Below, in pieces: positions 24,097 to 33,044 of a stretch of 64,000 bases of DNA (position 1 is the first letter of the stretch; each line of letters opens with the position of its first letter). The notes below the pieces were generated by a model. That model was not told the origin of the DNA. It made no database searches and saw nothing but the letters and a program-made list of their open reading frames with translations. Origin of the DNA: DATIYF01 sp035517775 (lineage in GTDB: Bacteria > Acidobacteriota > Terriglobia > Terriglobales > Acidobacteriaceae); assembly GCA_035517775.1 (NCBI GenBank), contig DATIYF010000045.1:1-64000 (forward strand). Reading direction: 5' to 3'. A program made the position numbers and the translations under genes.

Positions 24097-25860
24097 CTAC
24101 TGCTTGGGCACAAAGTCCTCCATCACCGCTTTGCGCATTAAATCCGGCGGCAACAAGCCCTGCGCCAGAATGAAGTCGTGGAACCGTTTCTGGTTGAATT
24201 TCGGGCCTAGCTTCGCCTCCACGTCTTTTCGCAGGGCAAGCAGTTTGGTAAAGCCGTAGAAATAGCTGTTGGCTTGGCCGGGCGCGCGATAGGTGTAGCG
24301 CTCTACCTCTTCTTCGGCGAAGGCGTGAGACTGCACCACGTCCTGCTCCAGAACCCGATAAGCCTCGGCCGGTTGAATCTTCCCTTCTTGCAGCTCGGGA
24401 TCCAGAAACGCCCGCGCCGCCCGCAGCAGCCGGTAGTCGAGCGAGACCAGCTGGCCATCCAGTGGCATATAAGGCCGCATGATGTACTCAGAGTACAGCC
24501 CCCAGCCCTCGACGTTGGTGCTGTTGAAGGCATAGCGCACGCGGGCCACCGAGACTCCGTGCTCCAGCATGGAATCGAATTGCAGCTCGTGGCCGGGGCG
24601 GGCCTCATGCGCGGTCAGGGTCCAGGCGGCGGCGTCAAAGGTAAAGTCGTCATACTTTTCCGCCTGCTTTTCGCCCGGCGCCGCCGGAATGTTGAGCGGC
24701 AGCACGAACTCGCCTTTTTGCCCGGTGTTGTGCAGAAACGGCGGTGGCACCATGTGCGGCGCCGGCTGCTGCGCGGTTTCAGCCGCGGTGGCAATGCGAA
24801 TGCGGGCCGGGCGGTCGGGCAAGGAAACGATCTGGTGCTCAACAATGAGCTGCTCGATCTGCTTCAGGCGCTCCTGGTAGAGGGGCAGAATGGCATCGCC
24901 CACGATCTGCTTCTTCTTCAGTTCACGCATCACGTCGCGATAGTCGCTGGCAGGCAAGCGCTGCTCCCGGGCGATCTGCGCCGCGATGGGCTTCATCTCC
25001 TCCTGAATCTCGGTGAAGGCCTTGTGCGCCATGGCGGCCAGCTGCTCCGGCGGGATATCAATGCCGTAACCTTCCAGGGCCAGGGCGTATTCCGCCGGCG
25101 GAAGGCGAAAGTCGGTGCGCGCCTTGGGCAGAACATTGGCCCGCGTCCAGGCGTCGTAGTCGGCGAGCTGTGATTTCAGCCTGGCGTAAGGCTCCTCCCA
25201 GCCGCTGAGCTTGTACTGTTCAAGCAGCGCCTGAATTCCCTCCACGTAATTGGAATTCCGGCCCATTTCGGTTTCAATTTCGGTGCGCGCGGGATAAATC
25301 ACGCCCGGCTTGGCCATCTGCTCCATCACGCGCTGGCGCAGAATTTCAGTCAGCGGTTTGTAACCGGGCTCCATGCCGGCGTATTCGCGAATGCGCACCA
25401 CCGCCGACGGACGGCGATCCGCCGGGGTCTGTTCGTCCAGCAGAATGCGCAGCCCGCCAAACACTGCGGCGCTGGCGTTCAGGAACGGCACTTCATGGGC
25501 TCGCTGATAATCCTCTTCCCGGAAATCGAGCTCCACGCGCCGGATCAGAATCTGCAAATCCTGCGCCACCTCGGTGGGTTGGGGCTGCGCGGCGGCCGCT
25601 TTCAGTTTGGCCAGCACCGCCTCGGTTTCCTGCCGTTCGGCGTCTTCATCGGCCAAGGTCGGCTGCGAAGCCTTGGTGTCGAACTGGCTCAGCCCCTGGT
25701 TGGAGCCGATCTCGGGACGGTGCTTCATCTCCACATCCAGCAGCATCTTGGTGTAGCCATTGCTCACCTCTACCCAGGCGGGCTGCGAAGACGGGTTCTG
25801 CGCCAGAAGGGTCAGTCCAGAGAGTGCGAACGTCAACAGAATGGCAGCTTTGTAGATCAC
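24097..25860 (-). CDS. DUF885 family secreted metallohydrolase
   Basis: This is a 587-residue exported protein: signal peptide MIYKAAILLTFALSGLTLLAQ (GTG-initiated), then the DUF885 domain to the end. The zinc site is visible as HEARPGHELQ (HExxPGH), with NVEGWGLYSEY supplying the downstream Glu. DUF885 proteins resemble gluzincin carboxypeptidases and have proposed peptidase activity. GTG 25860 is chosen: GGAGA lies about 10 nt upstream and the signal peptide begins there; the in-frame extension to 25929 would add about 23 residues before the signal. The PagL-like gene ends 41 nt upstream of this start on the same strand, so they may share a transcript. Confidence 0.88.
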   Translation of the reverse strand: MIYKAAILLTFALSGLTLLAQNPSSQPAWVEVSNGYTKMLLDVEMKHRPEIGSNQGLSQFDTKASQPTLADEDAERQETEAVLAKLKAAAAQPQPTEVAQDLQILIRRVELDFREEDYQRAHEVPFLNASAAVFGGLRILLDEQTPADRRPSAVVRIREYAGMEPGYKPLTEILRQRVMEQMAKPGVIYPARTEIETEMGRNSNYVEGIQALLEQYKLSGWEEPYARLKSQLADYDAWTRANVLPKARTDFRLPPAEYALALEGYGIDIPPEQLAAMAHKAFTEIQEEMKPIAAQIAREQRLPASDYRDVMRELKKKQIVGDAILPLYQERLKQIEQLIVEHQIVSLPDRPARIRIATAAETAQQPAPHMVPPPFLHNTGQKGEFVLPLNIPAAPGEKQAEKYDDFTFDAAAWTLTAHEARPGHELQFDSMLEHGVSVARVRYAFNSTNVEGWGLYSEYIMRPYMPLDGQLVSLDYRLLRAARAFLDPELQEGKIQPAEAYRVLEQDVVQSHAFAEEEVERYTYRAPGQANSYFYGFTKLLALRKDVEAKLGPKFNQKRFHDFILAQGLLPPDLMRKAVMEDFVPKQ

Positions 25861-25900
25861 AGTTTTTCGTTCTCCAGGTTGCGAAATAAGTCTGAAAGGC

Positions 25901-26479
25901 TCATTGCCGGTGCGGCAGAAATTTTCCAATGCCCAGCCGCACCTGCACGGTGTTGATCCCCGGGTTGGGGTCGCTTAGCCCGGCGTTGGAAATGTGCATG
26001 TAGCGCACTTCCACGCTCCAGTTAGACGTTTGCCGCAGAAAATGTGCACCCAGGGCGGCACAGGAAGTGAAATTGATGTTGTCGGTGCCGGTTGGCACAT
26101 CACGATTGGTGAATAGCGTACCACCGCTCAATTCCAGGTAAGGGACCACGTGCCCGCGGGTGGCGAACTCCCACTTCAGGTTCAGCGGATTGATGCCTCC
26201 GCCGAAGGCGGTGTTGGCGCGCTGGAAGACTACAAACGCGGGAACGGCGTCTACCGCGTATTCGAAGCGGCCTTTTAGAAAACCCGGGCCGTGAGGAGCG
26301 GTGAGAATCCAGCCATAGCGCAGGCCCAGGTTCCACACGCCGGTGTGCGACGTGCCGCCGGGCACGGAGTAGCCGCCGCCCGTCCACACTTGCAACTCGC
26401 GGCCGCCATCTTCCGGGCGGGTCTGGGCCAACACCACGGGGGCGGCGAGCAGAACCGCCGCCGCGAGAACTCTTCTCAT
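25901..26479 (-). CDS. PagL-like lipid A 3-O-deacylase (acyloxyacyl hydrolase)
   Basis: This is a 192-residue protein with a signal peptide (MRRVLAAAVLLAAPVVLAQ) and beta-strand-rich barrel segments. It ends with the PagL signature VRYMHISNAGLSDPNPGINTVQVRLG, where His and Ser of HIS are the catalytic pair. PagL removes the 3-linked acyl chain of lipid A in the outer membrane, altering endotoxin structure. The ATG at 26479 opens the signal peptide and is preferred to a longer upstream frame. It precedes the DUF885 gene by 41 nt; no functional link is known. Confidence 0.83.
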   Translation of the reverse strand: MRRVLAAAVLLAAPVVLAQTRPEDGGRELQVWTGGGYSVPGGTSHTGVWNLGLRYGWILTAPHGPGFLKGRFEYAVDAVPAFVVFQRANTAFGGGINPLNLKWEFATRGHVVPYLELSGGTLFTNRDVPTGTDNINFTSCAALGAHFLRQTSNWSVEVRYMHISNAGLSDPNPGINTVQVRLGIGKFLPHRQ

Positions 26480-26682
26480 GAGCCGAAACCTGTTGCGCGC
26501 TGCTTTAGGCAAGTGCCCGCCAACATAACAGGAAAGCCGCGGCGGAGACAAATCAGAAGCTGCGGCATCCGCTCGCTTGCCGCGATTTTCACACCCTCCC
26601 GGCGTGCTTCGTTTTCCCCGCGAAAGGCGCTACAATTTCTCGCCCCTGGCCACAGGGCAAAAGGCTTATAGCGGAGGATTCT

Positions 26683-26967
26683 ATGCCGAAATATGTAATT
26701 GAGCGCGACCTTCCGGGAGCAGGCAAGCTCAAGCCGGAAGAGTTGCAGGCGGTCTCGCAGAAATCCTGCAGCATTCTGCGGAACATGGGGCCGGAAATTC
26801 AGTGGGTGCACAGCTACGTGACCGGCGACAAGATCTATTGCGTGTACATCGCCCCCAATGAAGACATGATCCGCAAGCACGCGCAGGAGGGCGGTTTTCC
26901 GGCCAACCGGATTTCGGAGGTCAAGAGCATGATTGATCCAACCACCTCCGAGCGGCGCAGCGCTTAG
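26683..26967 (+). CDS. DUF4242 family small protein
   Basis: This is a 94-residue cytosolic protein of ferredoxin-like fold, beginning MPKYVIERDLPGAGKLKPEELQAVSQKSC and containing IQWVHSYVTGDKIYCVYIAPNEDMIRKHAQEGGFPANRI, typical of DUF4242. One Streptomyces member of this family binds nickel, using residues including the conserved His positions; the function is otherwise unknown. AGCGGAGG upstream is a good ribosome-binding site. Its stop lies 2 nt from the stop of the convergent SDR gene. Confidence 0.83.
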   Translation: MPKYVIERDLPGAGKLKPEELQAVSQKSCSILRNMGPEIQWVHSYVTGDKIYCVYIAPNEDMIRKHAQEGGFPANRISEVKSMIDPTTSERRSA

Positions 26968-26969
26968 CC

Positions 26970-27716
26970 TCACAAACTCAGGCCGCCATCCACCACGAGA
27001 ATCTGCCCGGTGATGAAGTGCGGCGCGGTGGCAAAGAACAATACGGCGGAAGCAATCTCCTCGCCTGTGCCGTTGCGCCGCATGGGCGTTTGCCGCGCCA
27101 TGCGCCGCATGAAGGCTTTGGCGGCTTTCTCGCCCAGGTCAATCATGCCGGGCGCGACCGCGTTGACCGCGATCTCGGGCGCCAGCGCCCGGGCCATCAC
27201 TTTGGTCAGCATGTGCAGAGCTGCCTTGGAAGAGCAATAGTGGGCATGATCGGCCCAGGCCCGCAGGCCGCCCAGCGAGCCCATATGAATGATCTTCCCC
27301 TCGCGCTGGCGTAGATGCTTCAGGGCCTCGCGTGAAACCAGAAAGGGGCCGCGGGTGTTGGAGGCGAAGATGGCATCCCACTGCGCCGCGGTGAGCTTTT
27401 CGAACTCCACCGTCTCATAGTTGGCGGCATTGTTGACCAGGATGTCGAGCCCTCCCAGCTCCTTGACCGCTTCTTTGACCATTCCCTTGACGCTTTTTTC
27501 GTCGGTCACATCGCAGCGCAGGGCGAGGGCGCGCACCCCGAAGCTGCCGAGATCAATTACGGTGGCCTGCGCTTCGCGAAGCGAGTGGCGAAAGGTGATC
27601 GCGATATCCGCGCCGGCCTGCGCCAGAGCCAGGGCGCTGGCCCGCCCCAGCCGGCGTGCCCCACCTGTAATCAGCGCGGTTTTGCCCAACAGCGGCCGGG
27701 CCTTCTCATTTTTCAT
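26970..27716 (-). CDS. Short-chain dehydrogenase/reductase
   Basis: This is a 248-residue classical SDR. The cofactor loop is TGGARRLGRASA (about 17-28), NNAANYE follows at about 91-97, and the catalytic set is Ser in HMGSLGG (about 145) with Tyr and Lys in HYCSSKAAL (YxxxK). The C-terminus GQILVVDGGLSL is typical of FabG-like and pteridine-reductase-like members. Arg-Arg in the cofactor loop and Arg in TFRHS favour NADPH. The substrate is unknown. Confidence 0.9.
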   Translation of the reverse strand: MKNEKARPLLGKTALITGGARRLGRASALALAQAGADIAITFRHSLREAQATVIDLGSFGVRALALRCDVTDEKSVKGMVKEAVKELGGLDILVNNAANYETVEFEKLTAAQWDAIFASNTRGPFLVSREALKHLRQREGKIIHMGSLGGLRAWADHAHYCSSKAALHMLTKVMARALAPEIAVNAVAPGMIDLGEKAAKAFMRRMARQTPMRRNGTGEEIASAVLFFATAPHFITGQILVVDGGLSL

Positions 27717-27779
27717 GCAGGGATTGTAACCCGCTGCGCCGCTGGCACCGTGCAGCGTCGGCGAAGAAAAAGAAAGGCA

Positions 27780-28265
27780 TCAGTCGGAGTCGCTGCTGCC
27801 ATTCATCTGCTCCGCCAGGTAATTTTCAATTCCCATCTCCTGAATGGCGTGCAGCTGGCCTTGGAGATACAGCGTGTGCCCTTCTTCGTCCTTAATCATC
27901 TTTTCGAAGAGGTCGCGGCTGTTATTGTCACCTTCCTTCACGCAAACCGCCGCGGCGGCGTTGTACTGCTTGCTGGCATCCAGCTCGTCGTCGAGGTCGG
28001 CCTGCAGATGGCTGCTGACATCTTTGCCAATTTTCGGGGTCAGCGCCACCTCCACCGTGGGAGCGGCATCGAGGAAAATGATGCGCTCGATCAGGCCTTC
28101 GGCATGGTGCATCTCTTCGATCGCGCGCTTCTTGGTCACCGCACCCAGCCTCGGGTAGCCCCAATTGTTCTGCATTTCGGCTTGCACCATGTATTGCACG
28201 ATTGCGGTCAGTTCGGCGCTAAGGGCCGCATTGAGCTCGCGGATCACCGCCTTGCTTCCTTTCAT
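27780..28265 (-). CDS. bfr: Bacterioferritin
   Basis: This is a 161-residue four-helix ferritin-like protein. The diiron ligands fit Glu18 (LSAELTAIVQY), the EEMHHAE motif on helix 2 and the DEEGHTLYL motif on helix 4. Bacterioferritins oxidise Fe(II) and store it as ferric mineral in a 24-mer; a haem-binding Met cannot be assigned with certainty here (AEMQNNWGY). The ATG at 28265 follows GGAGGTG at the correct distance, and this length is standard; an in-frame extension to 28346 is cysteine/proline-rich and not family-like. Confidence 0.85.
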   Translation of the reverse strand: MKGSKAVIRELNAALSAELTAIVQYMVQAEMQNNWGYPRLGAVTKKRAIEEMHHAEGLIERIIFLDAAPTVEVALTPKIGKDVSSHLQADLDDELDASKQYNAAAAVCVKEGDNNSRDLFEKMIKDEEGHTLYLQGQLHAIQEMGIENYLAEQMNGSSDSD

Positions 28266-28432
28266 GGCCGCACCTCCATGTGGGATGAGAACCAATGCCC
28301 CAAGGCTAATGCAAGAGCAGAAATCGGGGCAAGGGCAGGGGAACATGAGCCTGCAGAATCCTGGAAGATGGCTTCGCGGGTATTTTGTAAAGCGCTGGAA
28401 ATGGCGCTGAGCCGATGCGACAAGGCCCGCCT

Positions 28433-29179
28433 TTATTCCACCCGCAGAATCAACTGCGAGCTGCCATCCAGATGAACGTTCTGCGTGCCCGAACTGACGA
28501 GCGTGCCCTGGGCTGAGTTGCTCAGGATCACCCCCTTCATGCCGAACACACCCTGGCTGGTCGGTCCCAAGGGGCTAGCCGAAGACTGCTGCTGGCTGCC
28601 GGGCGAGATTTCGGATGGGTTCTGGGGCGGAAAGGGCGGTTGCGTAGTACTGCCCATCGGGCGCGACGAGCCGCCGAGTCCTCCTCCGGCCTGGCCCATC
28701 ATTCCCGGCGAGCCTGGGACCGAGGCATCGGTCGTCCCATCTCCTCCCGAGGAAAGGCTGAGCGCGGCTTGCAAGGGCCGCCCAATCGCCTGCACGGCCA
28801 GGTGCAGAGGCATTTCGTGGCCATGCTTGGGCAAAACGCGGTCGAAGATAAGCTCGACTTTCGAATCTGGAGACTCCTTGGTGTGCGCTTTAGCGCTGAT
28901 CACGTGTCCGATGATTTTGCTGTCCGCTGGAACCAGCACCCGCCCGTGGGCCAGCAACGCCATGCTCACTCTCGCCTGGACTTCATCCCCTGCTTTCGCT
29001 TTCTTGGCGTCGAGCGACTTGGACAACTCAGCCTGAATGATCGTACCCGAAGCTATCGGCTGAGTAGACGCAGCCCGAGTTTGCGCATGCTGCGCTGGGG
29101 GCGCGCTTTGTGCCGTGCCGGCCGGGGATGCCGTCACCAGAACGATTCCTCCAAGAGCAAAGACCAACCACTGCTTCAT
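28433..29179 (-). CDS. Secreted protein with VirB10/TrbI-like beta domain, function unknown
   Basis: This is a 248-residue exported protein: signal peptide MKQWLVFALGGIVLVTASPAGTAQ, then a beta-rich region (about 40-130: ASGTIIQAELSKSLDAKKAKAGDEVQARVSM..., GRVLVPADSKIIGHVISA). The latter reads like the domain seen in TrbI/VirB10 and in many acidobacterial exported proteins. A long Gly/Ser/Pro/Gln-rich low-complexity segment (about 150-215) follows, then a final beta stretch. No other secretion genes are nearby, so a type IV secretion role is unlikely. The ATG at 29179, preceded by GAGAGG, is preferred over a longer frame. Confidence 0.65.
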   Translation of the reverse strand: MKQWLVFALGGIVLVTASPAGTAQSAPPAQHAQTRAASTQPIASGTIIQAELSKSLDAKKAKAGDEVQARVSMALLAHGRVLVPADSKIIGHVISAKAHTKESPDSKVELIFDRVLPKHGHEMPLHLAVQAIGRPLQAALSLSSGGDGTTDASVPGSPGMMGQAGGGLGGSSRPMGSTTQPPFPPQNPSEISPGSQQQSSASPLGPTSQGVFGMKGVILSNSAQGTLVSSGTQNVHLDGSSQLILRVE

Positions 29180-29365
29180 AGGACCTCTCGAATTAGTACC
29201 TTCCCCTGAGCTTACCTCCAAAGGCCTCGCCGCGTCTCCCGATAGCTAAACTCCAAGGGCGTAGGTCTGCCCACGCCCGAAAACAACCCGACAACCCACT
29301 AACCGGAGGGCTGCTCAAACCGTCCAATCGGATGTAAGCTTGTCCCTGCAGCCAAGGAGACCGCC

Positions 29366-30235
29366 ATGAAACGGAGAGAGTTTCTCATCCGCTCGGCCTG
29401 CGGCCTGGGAGCGGGCTGGCTCGGCCTGCAAACCCTCAGCACTGATCTGTTCGCCCTCCCCGCGCTGCCCCGAAAGTTCAGCGCCTCCGATACCGTGATG
29501 CTGGGCAAGACCGGCATCCAGACCAGCCGCCTGGCCATGGGCACCGGTACGGTGGGCTCGGGCCACCATTCGCATCAGACCGCGCTCGGCATCAAAGGCC
29601 TCTCAGACCTGCTGCTGAACGGCTACGATCACGGCCTGCGCTTCTTTGACAGCGCCGATTCCTATGGCAGCCATCCCCACGTGGCCGAGGCGCTCAAGCA
29701 CGTGCCGCGCGACAAAGTGACCGTGCTGACCAAGAGTTGGGCGCGCGATCCGGAAACTGCCCGCACCGATCTCGACCGCTTTCGCCGCGAACTCGGTATC
29801 GAGCACATTGACATCCTGCTCATGCACTGTCTGACCGAAGGCGACTGGACCAGCCGCTACCGGGGCGTCATGGACGTCTTCTCCGAGGCAAAAGAAAAAG
29901 GCATCATCCGCGCCCACGGCTGCTCGTGCCACTCCATTGAGGCGCTGCGGGCGGCGGCAAAATCGCCCTGGGTGGAAGTGGACCTGGCCCGCATCAACCC
30001 CATCGGCTCGCACATGGATGACGACCCGGCGGCCGTCCTGAGCGTGCTTCGCGAAATGAAGGCGGCCGGCAAAGCGGTGGTTGGAATGAAGATTCTGGGT
30101 CAGGGCGACCTGAGCGGCCAGCCGGACCGCGCCCTCAACTATGCCCTGTCGCTGGGCGTGCTCGACGCCTTTACCATCGGCGCCGAAAGCAAGGCCGAGC
30201 AGGAAGACCTGATCCGCCGCATTGCGGCAGCGTGA
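29366..30235 (+). CDS. Aldo/keto reductase with Tat signal
   Basis: This is a 289-residue protein starting KRREFLIRSACGLGAGWLGL, a twin-arginine export signal. The reductase barrel begins with VMLGKTGIQTSRLAMGTGTVG. The AKR tetrad is present: Asp and Tyr in FFDSADSYGSH, Lys in VLTKSW and His in ILLMHCL. The family reduces carbonyls with NADPH; a Tat-exported AKR suggests the cofactor is bound before export. It is followed by an inverted repeat and then a sugar isomerase on the same strand, possibly one transcript. Confidence 0.88.
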   Translation: MKRREFLIRSACGLGAGWLGLQTLSTDLFALPALPRKFSASDTVMLGKTGIQTSRLAMGTGTVGSGHHSHQTALGIKGLSDLLLNGYDHGLRFFDSADSYGSHPHVAEALKHVPRDKVTVLTKSWARDPETARTDLDRFRRELGIEHIDILLMHCLTEGDWTSRYRGVMDVFSEAKEKGIIRAHGCSCHSIEALRAAAKSPWVEVDLARINPIGSHMDDDPAAVLSVLREMKAAGKAVVGMKILGQGDLSGQPDRALNYALSLGVLDAFTIGAESKAEQEDLIRRIAAA

Positions 30236-30245
30236 GGTAAAAGCT

Positions 30246-30344
30246 TTCAGCACTCAGCACTCAGCAACCAGTGCCCGGCGTCAGCCGAGTGAGTCGTTGT
30301 GGGTGACCGGGATAGTGAGGGCTGAATGCTGACTGCTGAGTGCG
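30246..30344. repeat. Imperfect inverted repeat with CACTCAGC units
   Basis: The left arm CAGCACTCAGCACTCAGCA (30249-30267) and right arm GCTGAATGCTGACTGCTGAG (30321-30340) are near reverse complements separated by about 50 bp. Units of this TCAGCACTCAGC type are dispersed non-coding repeats; a related fragment appears near 8190. It lies between the AKR and the isomerase. Confidence 0.55.
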
Positions 30345-30354
30345 GTCTGCTCCT

Positions 30355-31200
30355 ATGACCCCCAAGGTCGAATTACTCGCTTCTTACTGGACCGTCTCCG
30401 GCGGATTTCCCCACACCGACCGCGAGTACAGCCCCTACGATTTCAAAGACCGCGTGGAAGCCGCCTCCCGCGCGGGATTCAAAGGCTTCGGCATCTGGCA
30501 TGCCGACCTCGATCACGTCCTCGAGAAACGAAGCCTGCCAGAGATGAAGCAAATTCTCGATGACAATGGCATCAGGCACATTGAGCTCGAGTTTCTCGCC
30601 GATTGGTTTCTCGAGGGCGAAAAGAAAAAGCAATCCGATCGGCGCCGGGCTACGCTTCTTACCGCTGCCCAGGCGCTGGGCGCCGGGCACATAAAAGTCG
30701 GCGATTTCCTGCAACAGAAAACACCCATGCCTCGCCTCACCGAGGCCTTCGCCGAACTTTGCCAGGAAGCCGCAAGCTACGGCACTCGCATCGGGTTCGA
30801 AGTTATGCCCTTCGCCATGCTCCAGTCACTGGAGGAATCGCTCGCCATGGTCGAGGGCGCCGGCGCCGAAAACGGCGGCCTTTGCCTCGACCTCTGGCAC
30901 CTAGTGAAGATGAAACTCCCCTACGAGAAGGTCGCTCAGATTCCTCAAAAGTGGGTCATCAGCATTGAACTGAATGACGGCACTTTCGAAGCCCCCTGGA
31001 GCCTGCACGAAGATACGGTGAATCACCGCCGCCTCTGTGGAGAAGGCGAGTTCGATGTGCCGGGCTTCGTGAAGTGCATGCAGAAGGCGGGTTACAAGGG
31101 ACCTTGGGGGATTGAAGTGCTCTCCGCGGAGCTGCGAAAGAAACCACTCGAGGAAATGACGAGGCGGGCCTTTGATACCACAATCGCCCAGTTCCGCTGA
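30355..31200 (+). CDS. Sugar phosphate isomerase/epimerase (AP endonuclease family 2 fold)
   Basis: This is a 281-residue TIM-barrel protein of the xylose-isomerase-like superfamily. It begins MTPKVELLASYWTVSGGFP and contains GFKGFGIWHADLDHVL, IRHIELEFLADWFL, GFEVMPFAML, NGGLCLDLWHLVKMK and WGIEVLSAELRKKPLEE. The acidic and His residues at strand ends (Glu in ELEF, Glu in GFEV, Asp and His in LDLWH, Glu in GIEVLS) form the usual metal site. Members isomerise or epimerise sugars or inosose; specificity is unknown. The ATG at 30355 follows the repeat and starts at the first barrel strand. Confidence 0.83.
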   Translation: MTPKVELLASYWTVSGGFPHTDREYSPYDFKDRVEAASRAGFKGFGIWHADLDHVLEKRSLPEMKQILDDNGIRHIELEFLADWFLEGEKKKQSDRRRATLLTAAQALGAGHIKVGDFLQQKTPMPRLTEAFAELCQEAASYGTRIGFEVMPFAMLQSLEESLAMVEGAGAENGGLCLDLWHLVKMKLPYEKVAQIPQKWVISIELNDGTFEAPWSLHEDTVNHRRLCGEGEFDVPGFVKCMQKAGYKGPWGIEVLSAELRKKPLEEMTRRAFDTTIAQFR

Positions 31201-31259
31201 ACAGAACTTATGGGGCGCAGCCAACCAGGTAAAGCCAATCTAATCCGCCAAAAAAGATA

Positions 31260-31289
31260 AAAGCCCCGCCGGGGAAAGAGCGAGGCTTT
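31260..31289. terminator. Bidirectional transcription terminator
   Basis: A 10-bp stem AAAGCCCCGC / GCGAGGCTTT with one C-A mismatch and a 10-nt loop lies between two convergent genes. It is preceded by an A-rich stretch (AAAAAAGAT at about 31250), which serves as a T-run for minus-strand transcripts. The plus-strand tail is only TTTC. Confidence 0.65.
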
Positions 31290-31301
31290 CACTTACAGCA
31301 A

Positions 31302-31538
31302 CTATGCTGCTTTTTTGGCCCTGAACTTCGCCCAGCGCGCCCGCTGCGCATCCGCAATCCGCTTGCGGGCGGCAGCCGACAACCGGCGCCGGGGTCCTGC
31401 ACCAGCAACTCGTCCGTGCCCGTTGGTGCTGCCGAGATGGCGTAACACCGACAAAGCACGCCGCACTCGCTTCAGTTCCATTCCCAGGCGCCGGTCTTCC
31501 AGCTTTAAATCAGCAATTACCCGTTCCAGCTTTTCCAT
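31302..31538 (-). CDS. Small basic protein with coiled-coil N-terminus
   Basis: This is a 78-residue protein. Residues 1-33 look like an amphipathic helix or coiled coil (MEKLERVIADLKLEDRRLGMELKRVRRALSVL). The C-terminus is very basic and contains the motif RRRLSAAARKRIADAQRARWAKFRAKKAA. That motif is frequent in small acidobacterial and other proteins of unknown function and looks nucleic-acid binding. It is probably a DNA- or RNA-associated protein; I know no experimental role. It converges on the isomerase across the terminator. Confidence 0.7.
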   Translation of the reverse strand: MEKLERVIADLKLEDRRLGMELKRVRRALSVLRHLGSTNGHGRVAGAGPRRRLSAAARKRIADAQRARWAKFRAKKAA

Positions 31539-31844
31539 GAATAATCCCCCTCCACGGCTGATTCTAACAAATCCCCCAACTGCGCCAAGCTTCTCCTAAA
31601 TTTCAGGCAGCAAGTGTATCCCAAACACCGCTTGCCACTCCCGATACGGGAATGGCCCAGAACTCAGATGCCGTTCCTCGAGCCGAGGTTCAAAGTAATT
31701 GCAGCTCGGATTTTCGGCCGGTGCAGAAGTAGGGGCAAAAGGCCGTGCCCTGGCTCGCACCGCGGTGCCGGCGAGAGAAAATCATTATTCGACCCAAAAG
31801 AATTATGAATTGGACGCCGCGGTTCTCTCTGCTTACGCTAAGCC
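31539..31844. other. Intergenic region without recognisable gene
   Basis: About 300 nt upstream of both the small basic protein (minus) and the following small gene (plus). Overlapping short plus-strand frames here have no good ribosome-binding site. It presumably holds divergent promoters, but no clear -35/-10 pair was found. Confidence 0.5.
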
Positions 31845-32072
31845 ATGTCCTGCGAAAATCACGACCCCCGTTCGGAATACGTTGCCACTCCGGAAGAGTT
31901 AGAGGCCCTTATCGCCCGTTATACCCTCGAATACCTTTACCGCTGGACCAATAACTTTGCCCCTGCGGAACTGGCGGAATTCAGAAAGCTTCTGGATAGG
32001 GCCGGCCCGCCCGCGGATCTGTTGCGTATGTTGCGCGCCAGCCACTTTCCTTCGCCTACCTTCCTGGCATAA
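31845..32072 (+). CDS. Small hypothetical protein
   Basis: This is a 75-residue frame starting MSCENHDPRSEYVATPEELEALIARYTLEYLYRWTNN and ending RASHFPSPTFLA. The predicted structure is helical with amphipathic segments (PEELEALIARYTLEYLYRW, ELAEFRKLLDRA). Amino-acid composition is that of a real soluble protein, and the gap would otherwise be empty. The Shine-Dalgarno is weak and I recognise no family. It lies 69 nt before the sensor kinase. Confidence 0.45.
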   Translation: MSCENHDPRSEYVATPEELEALIARYTLEYLYRWTNNFAPAELAEFRKLLDRAGPPADLLRMLRASHFPSPTFLA

Positions 32073-32141
32073 GTATCGCCAGGCGCCCCGGTCTTCTTCT
32101 AAGCACCGGTGCGAGGCGGGGCGGCGCGGTAAAATTCTGCC

Positions 32142-33044
32142 ATGGCTATTGCCAGCCGCCGCGGCGCCATTATCTTTTTTCTCTCCCTGGGCGTGTTTCT
32201 GGCCGGCATCGCCATCATGGTCGGCTTCGGCTGGATCATCCTCAACTGGCGCTACGACCTCAAAGTTGTGCTGGGAGTGATTTTTTTCGGCGCCATCGCC
32301 GCCGGCCTGATTCTCAATACCAGCTTCCTGGTGCGTGAAATCCGCCGCAATGAGCAGCACGACAGCTTTATCAACGCCGTAACTCACGAGCTGAAAACCC
32401 CCATCACCTCCATCCGGCTTTACCTGCAGACCCTGCAGCGCCGTGACGTGGAGGAGTCTCAGCGGCAGGAGTTTTACCGCCTGATGGCGGAAGATGCTGA
32501 TCGCCTGCAAGGCACCGTTGAGCAGGTATTAAAGGCGGGCGAGGCCGGCCACAAGAGCAGCAAGCGTGCGCCGCTCGATTTCGGCCGCCTGGTGCGCGAG
32601 TGTGTCGAAAGCGCGCGGCTCAGCCACCATCTGCCGCCCGAGGCCGTGCGCTTCGAGTTGCTAAGCACCAACGGCACTCGCGCCAGCATGATCGGAGACG
32701 GCGAGGAACTGCGGACCGCGGTTTCCAACGTGCTGGAGAACGCTATCAAGTATTCCGGCGGCAAGGTCGAAGTCTGTGTGCGTCTCCAGATTCCCGATGA
32801 AAAGCACATCTCCCTCACCGTGCAGGACCACGGCGTCGGCATTCCCGCGCCAGAGCTGAAACGCATCTTCCGCCGCTTCTACCGCGTCCACAATCTTTCG
32901 CTGCGCGGCGTCAAGGGCACCGGCCTCGGCCTGTTTATCGTGCGCTCTATCGTGCGCAAGCATGGCGGCCACGTGTTTGCCGAAAGCGAAGGCGAGGGCC
33001 AGGGCACCACCATCCATCTGGAGCTGCCGCGGAGGGTGGCATGA
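32142..33044 (+). CDS. Sensor histidine kinase
   Basis: This is a 300-residue inner-membrane kinase with two helices (about 8-34 and 42-63) and almost no periplasmic loop, so it probably senses within the membrane or cytoplasm. HisKA contains phospho-acceptor His82 (FINAVTHELKTPITS). The ATPase domain has N box VLENAIKYS, G1 VQDHGVGIP, F box FRRFYRV and G2 GTGLGLFIV. It would phosphorylate the response regulator encoded next, whose start overlaps its stop (ATGA). No HAMP domain is present. Confidence 0.93.
   Translation: MAIASRRGAIIFFLSLGVFLAGIAIMVGFGWIILNWRYDLKVVLGVIFFGAIAAGLILNTSFLVREIRRNEQHDSFINAVTHELKTPITSIRLYLQTLQRRDVEESQRQEFYRLMAEDADRLQGTVEQVLKAGEAGHKSSKRAPLDFGRLVRECVESARLSHHLPPEAVRFELLSTNGTRASMIGDGEELRTAVSNVLENAIKYSGGKVEVCVRLQIPDEKHISLTVQDHGVGIPAPELKRIFRRFYRVHNLSLRGVKGTGLGLFIVRSIVRKHGGHVFAESEGEGQGTTIHLELPRRVA

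Noticed and set aside
28433..29179. Type IV secretion component, because of the VirB10/TrbI-like domain
   Set aside because: No other secretion gene lies nearby, there is no N-terminal cytoplasmic plus membrane segment, and a secretory signal peptide is present instead.
29257..29278. Hairpin GGGCGT...ACGCCC as a terminator upstream of the aldo/keto reductase
   Set aside because: The stem is only 6 bp and no T-run follows on either strand, so terminator function is not supported.
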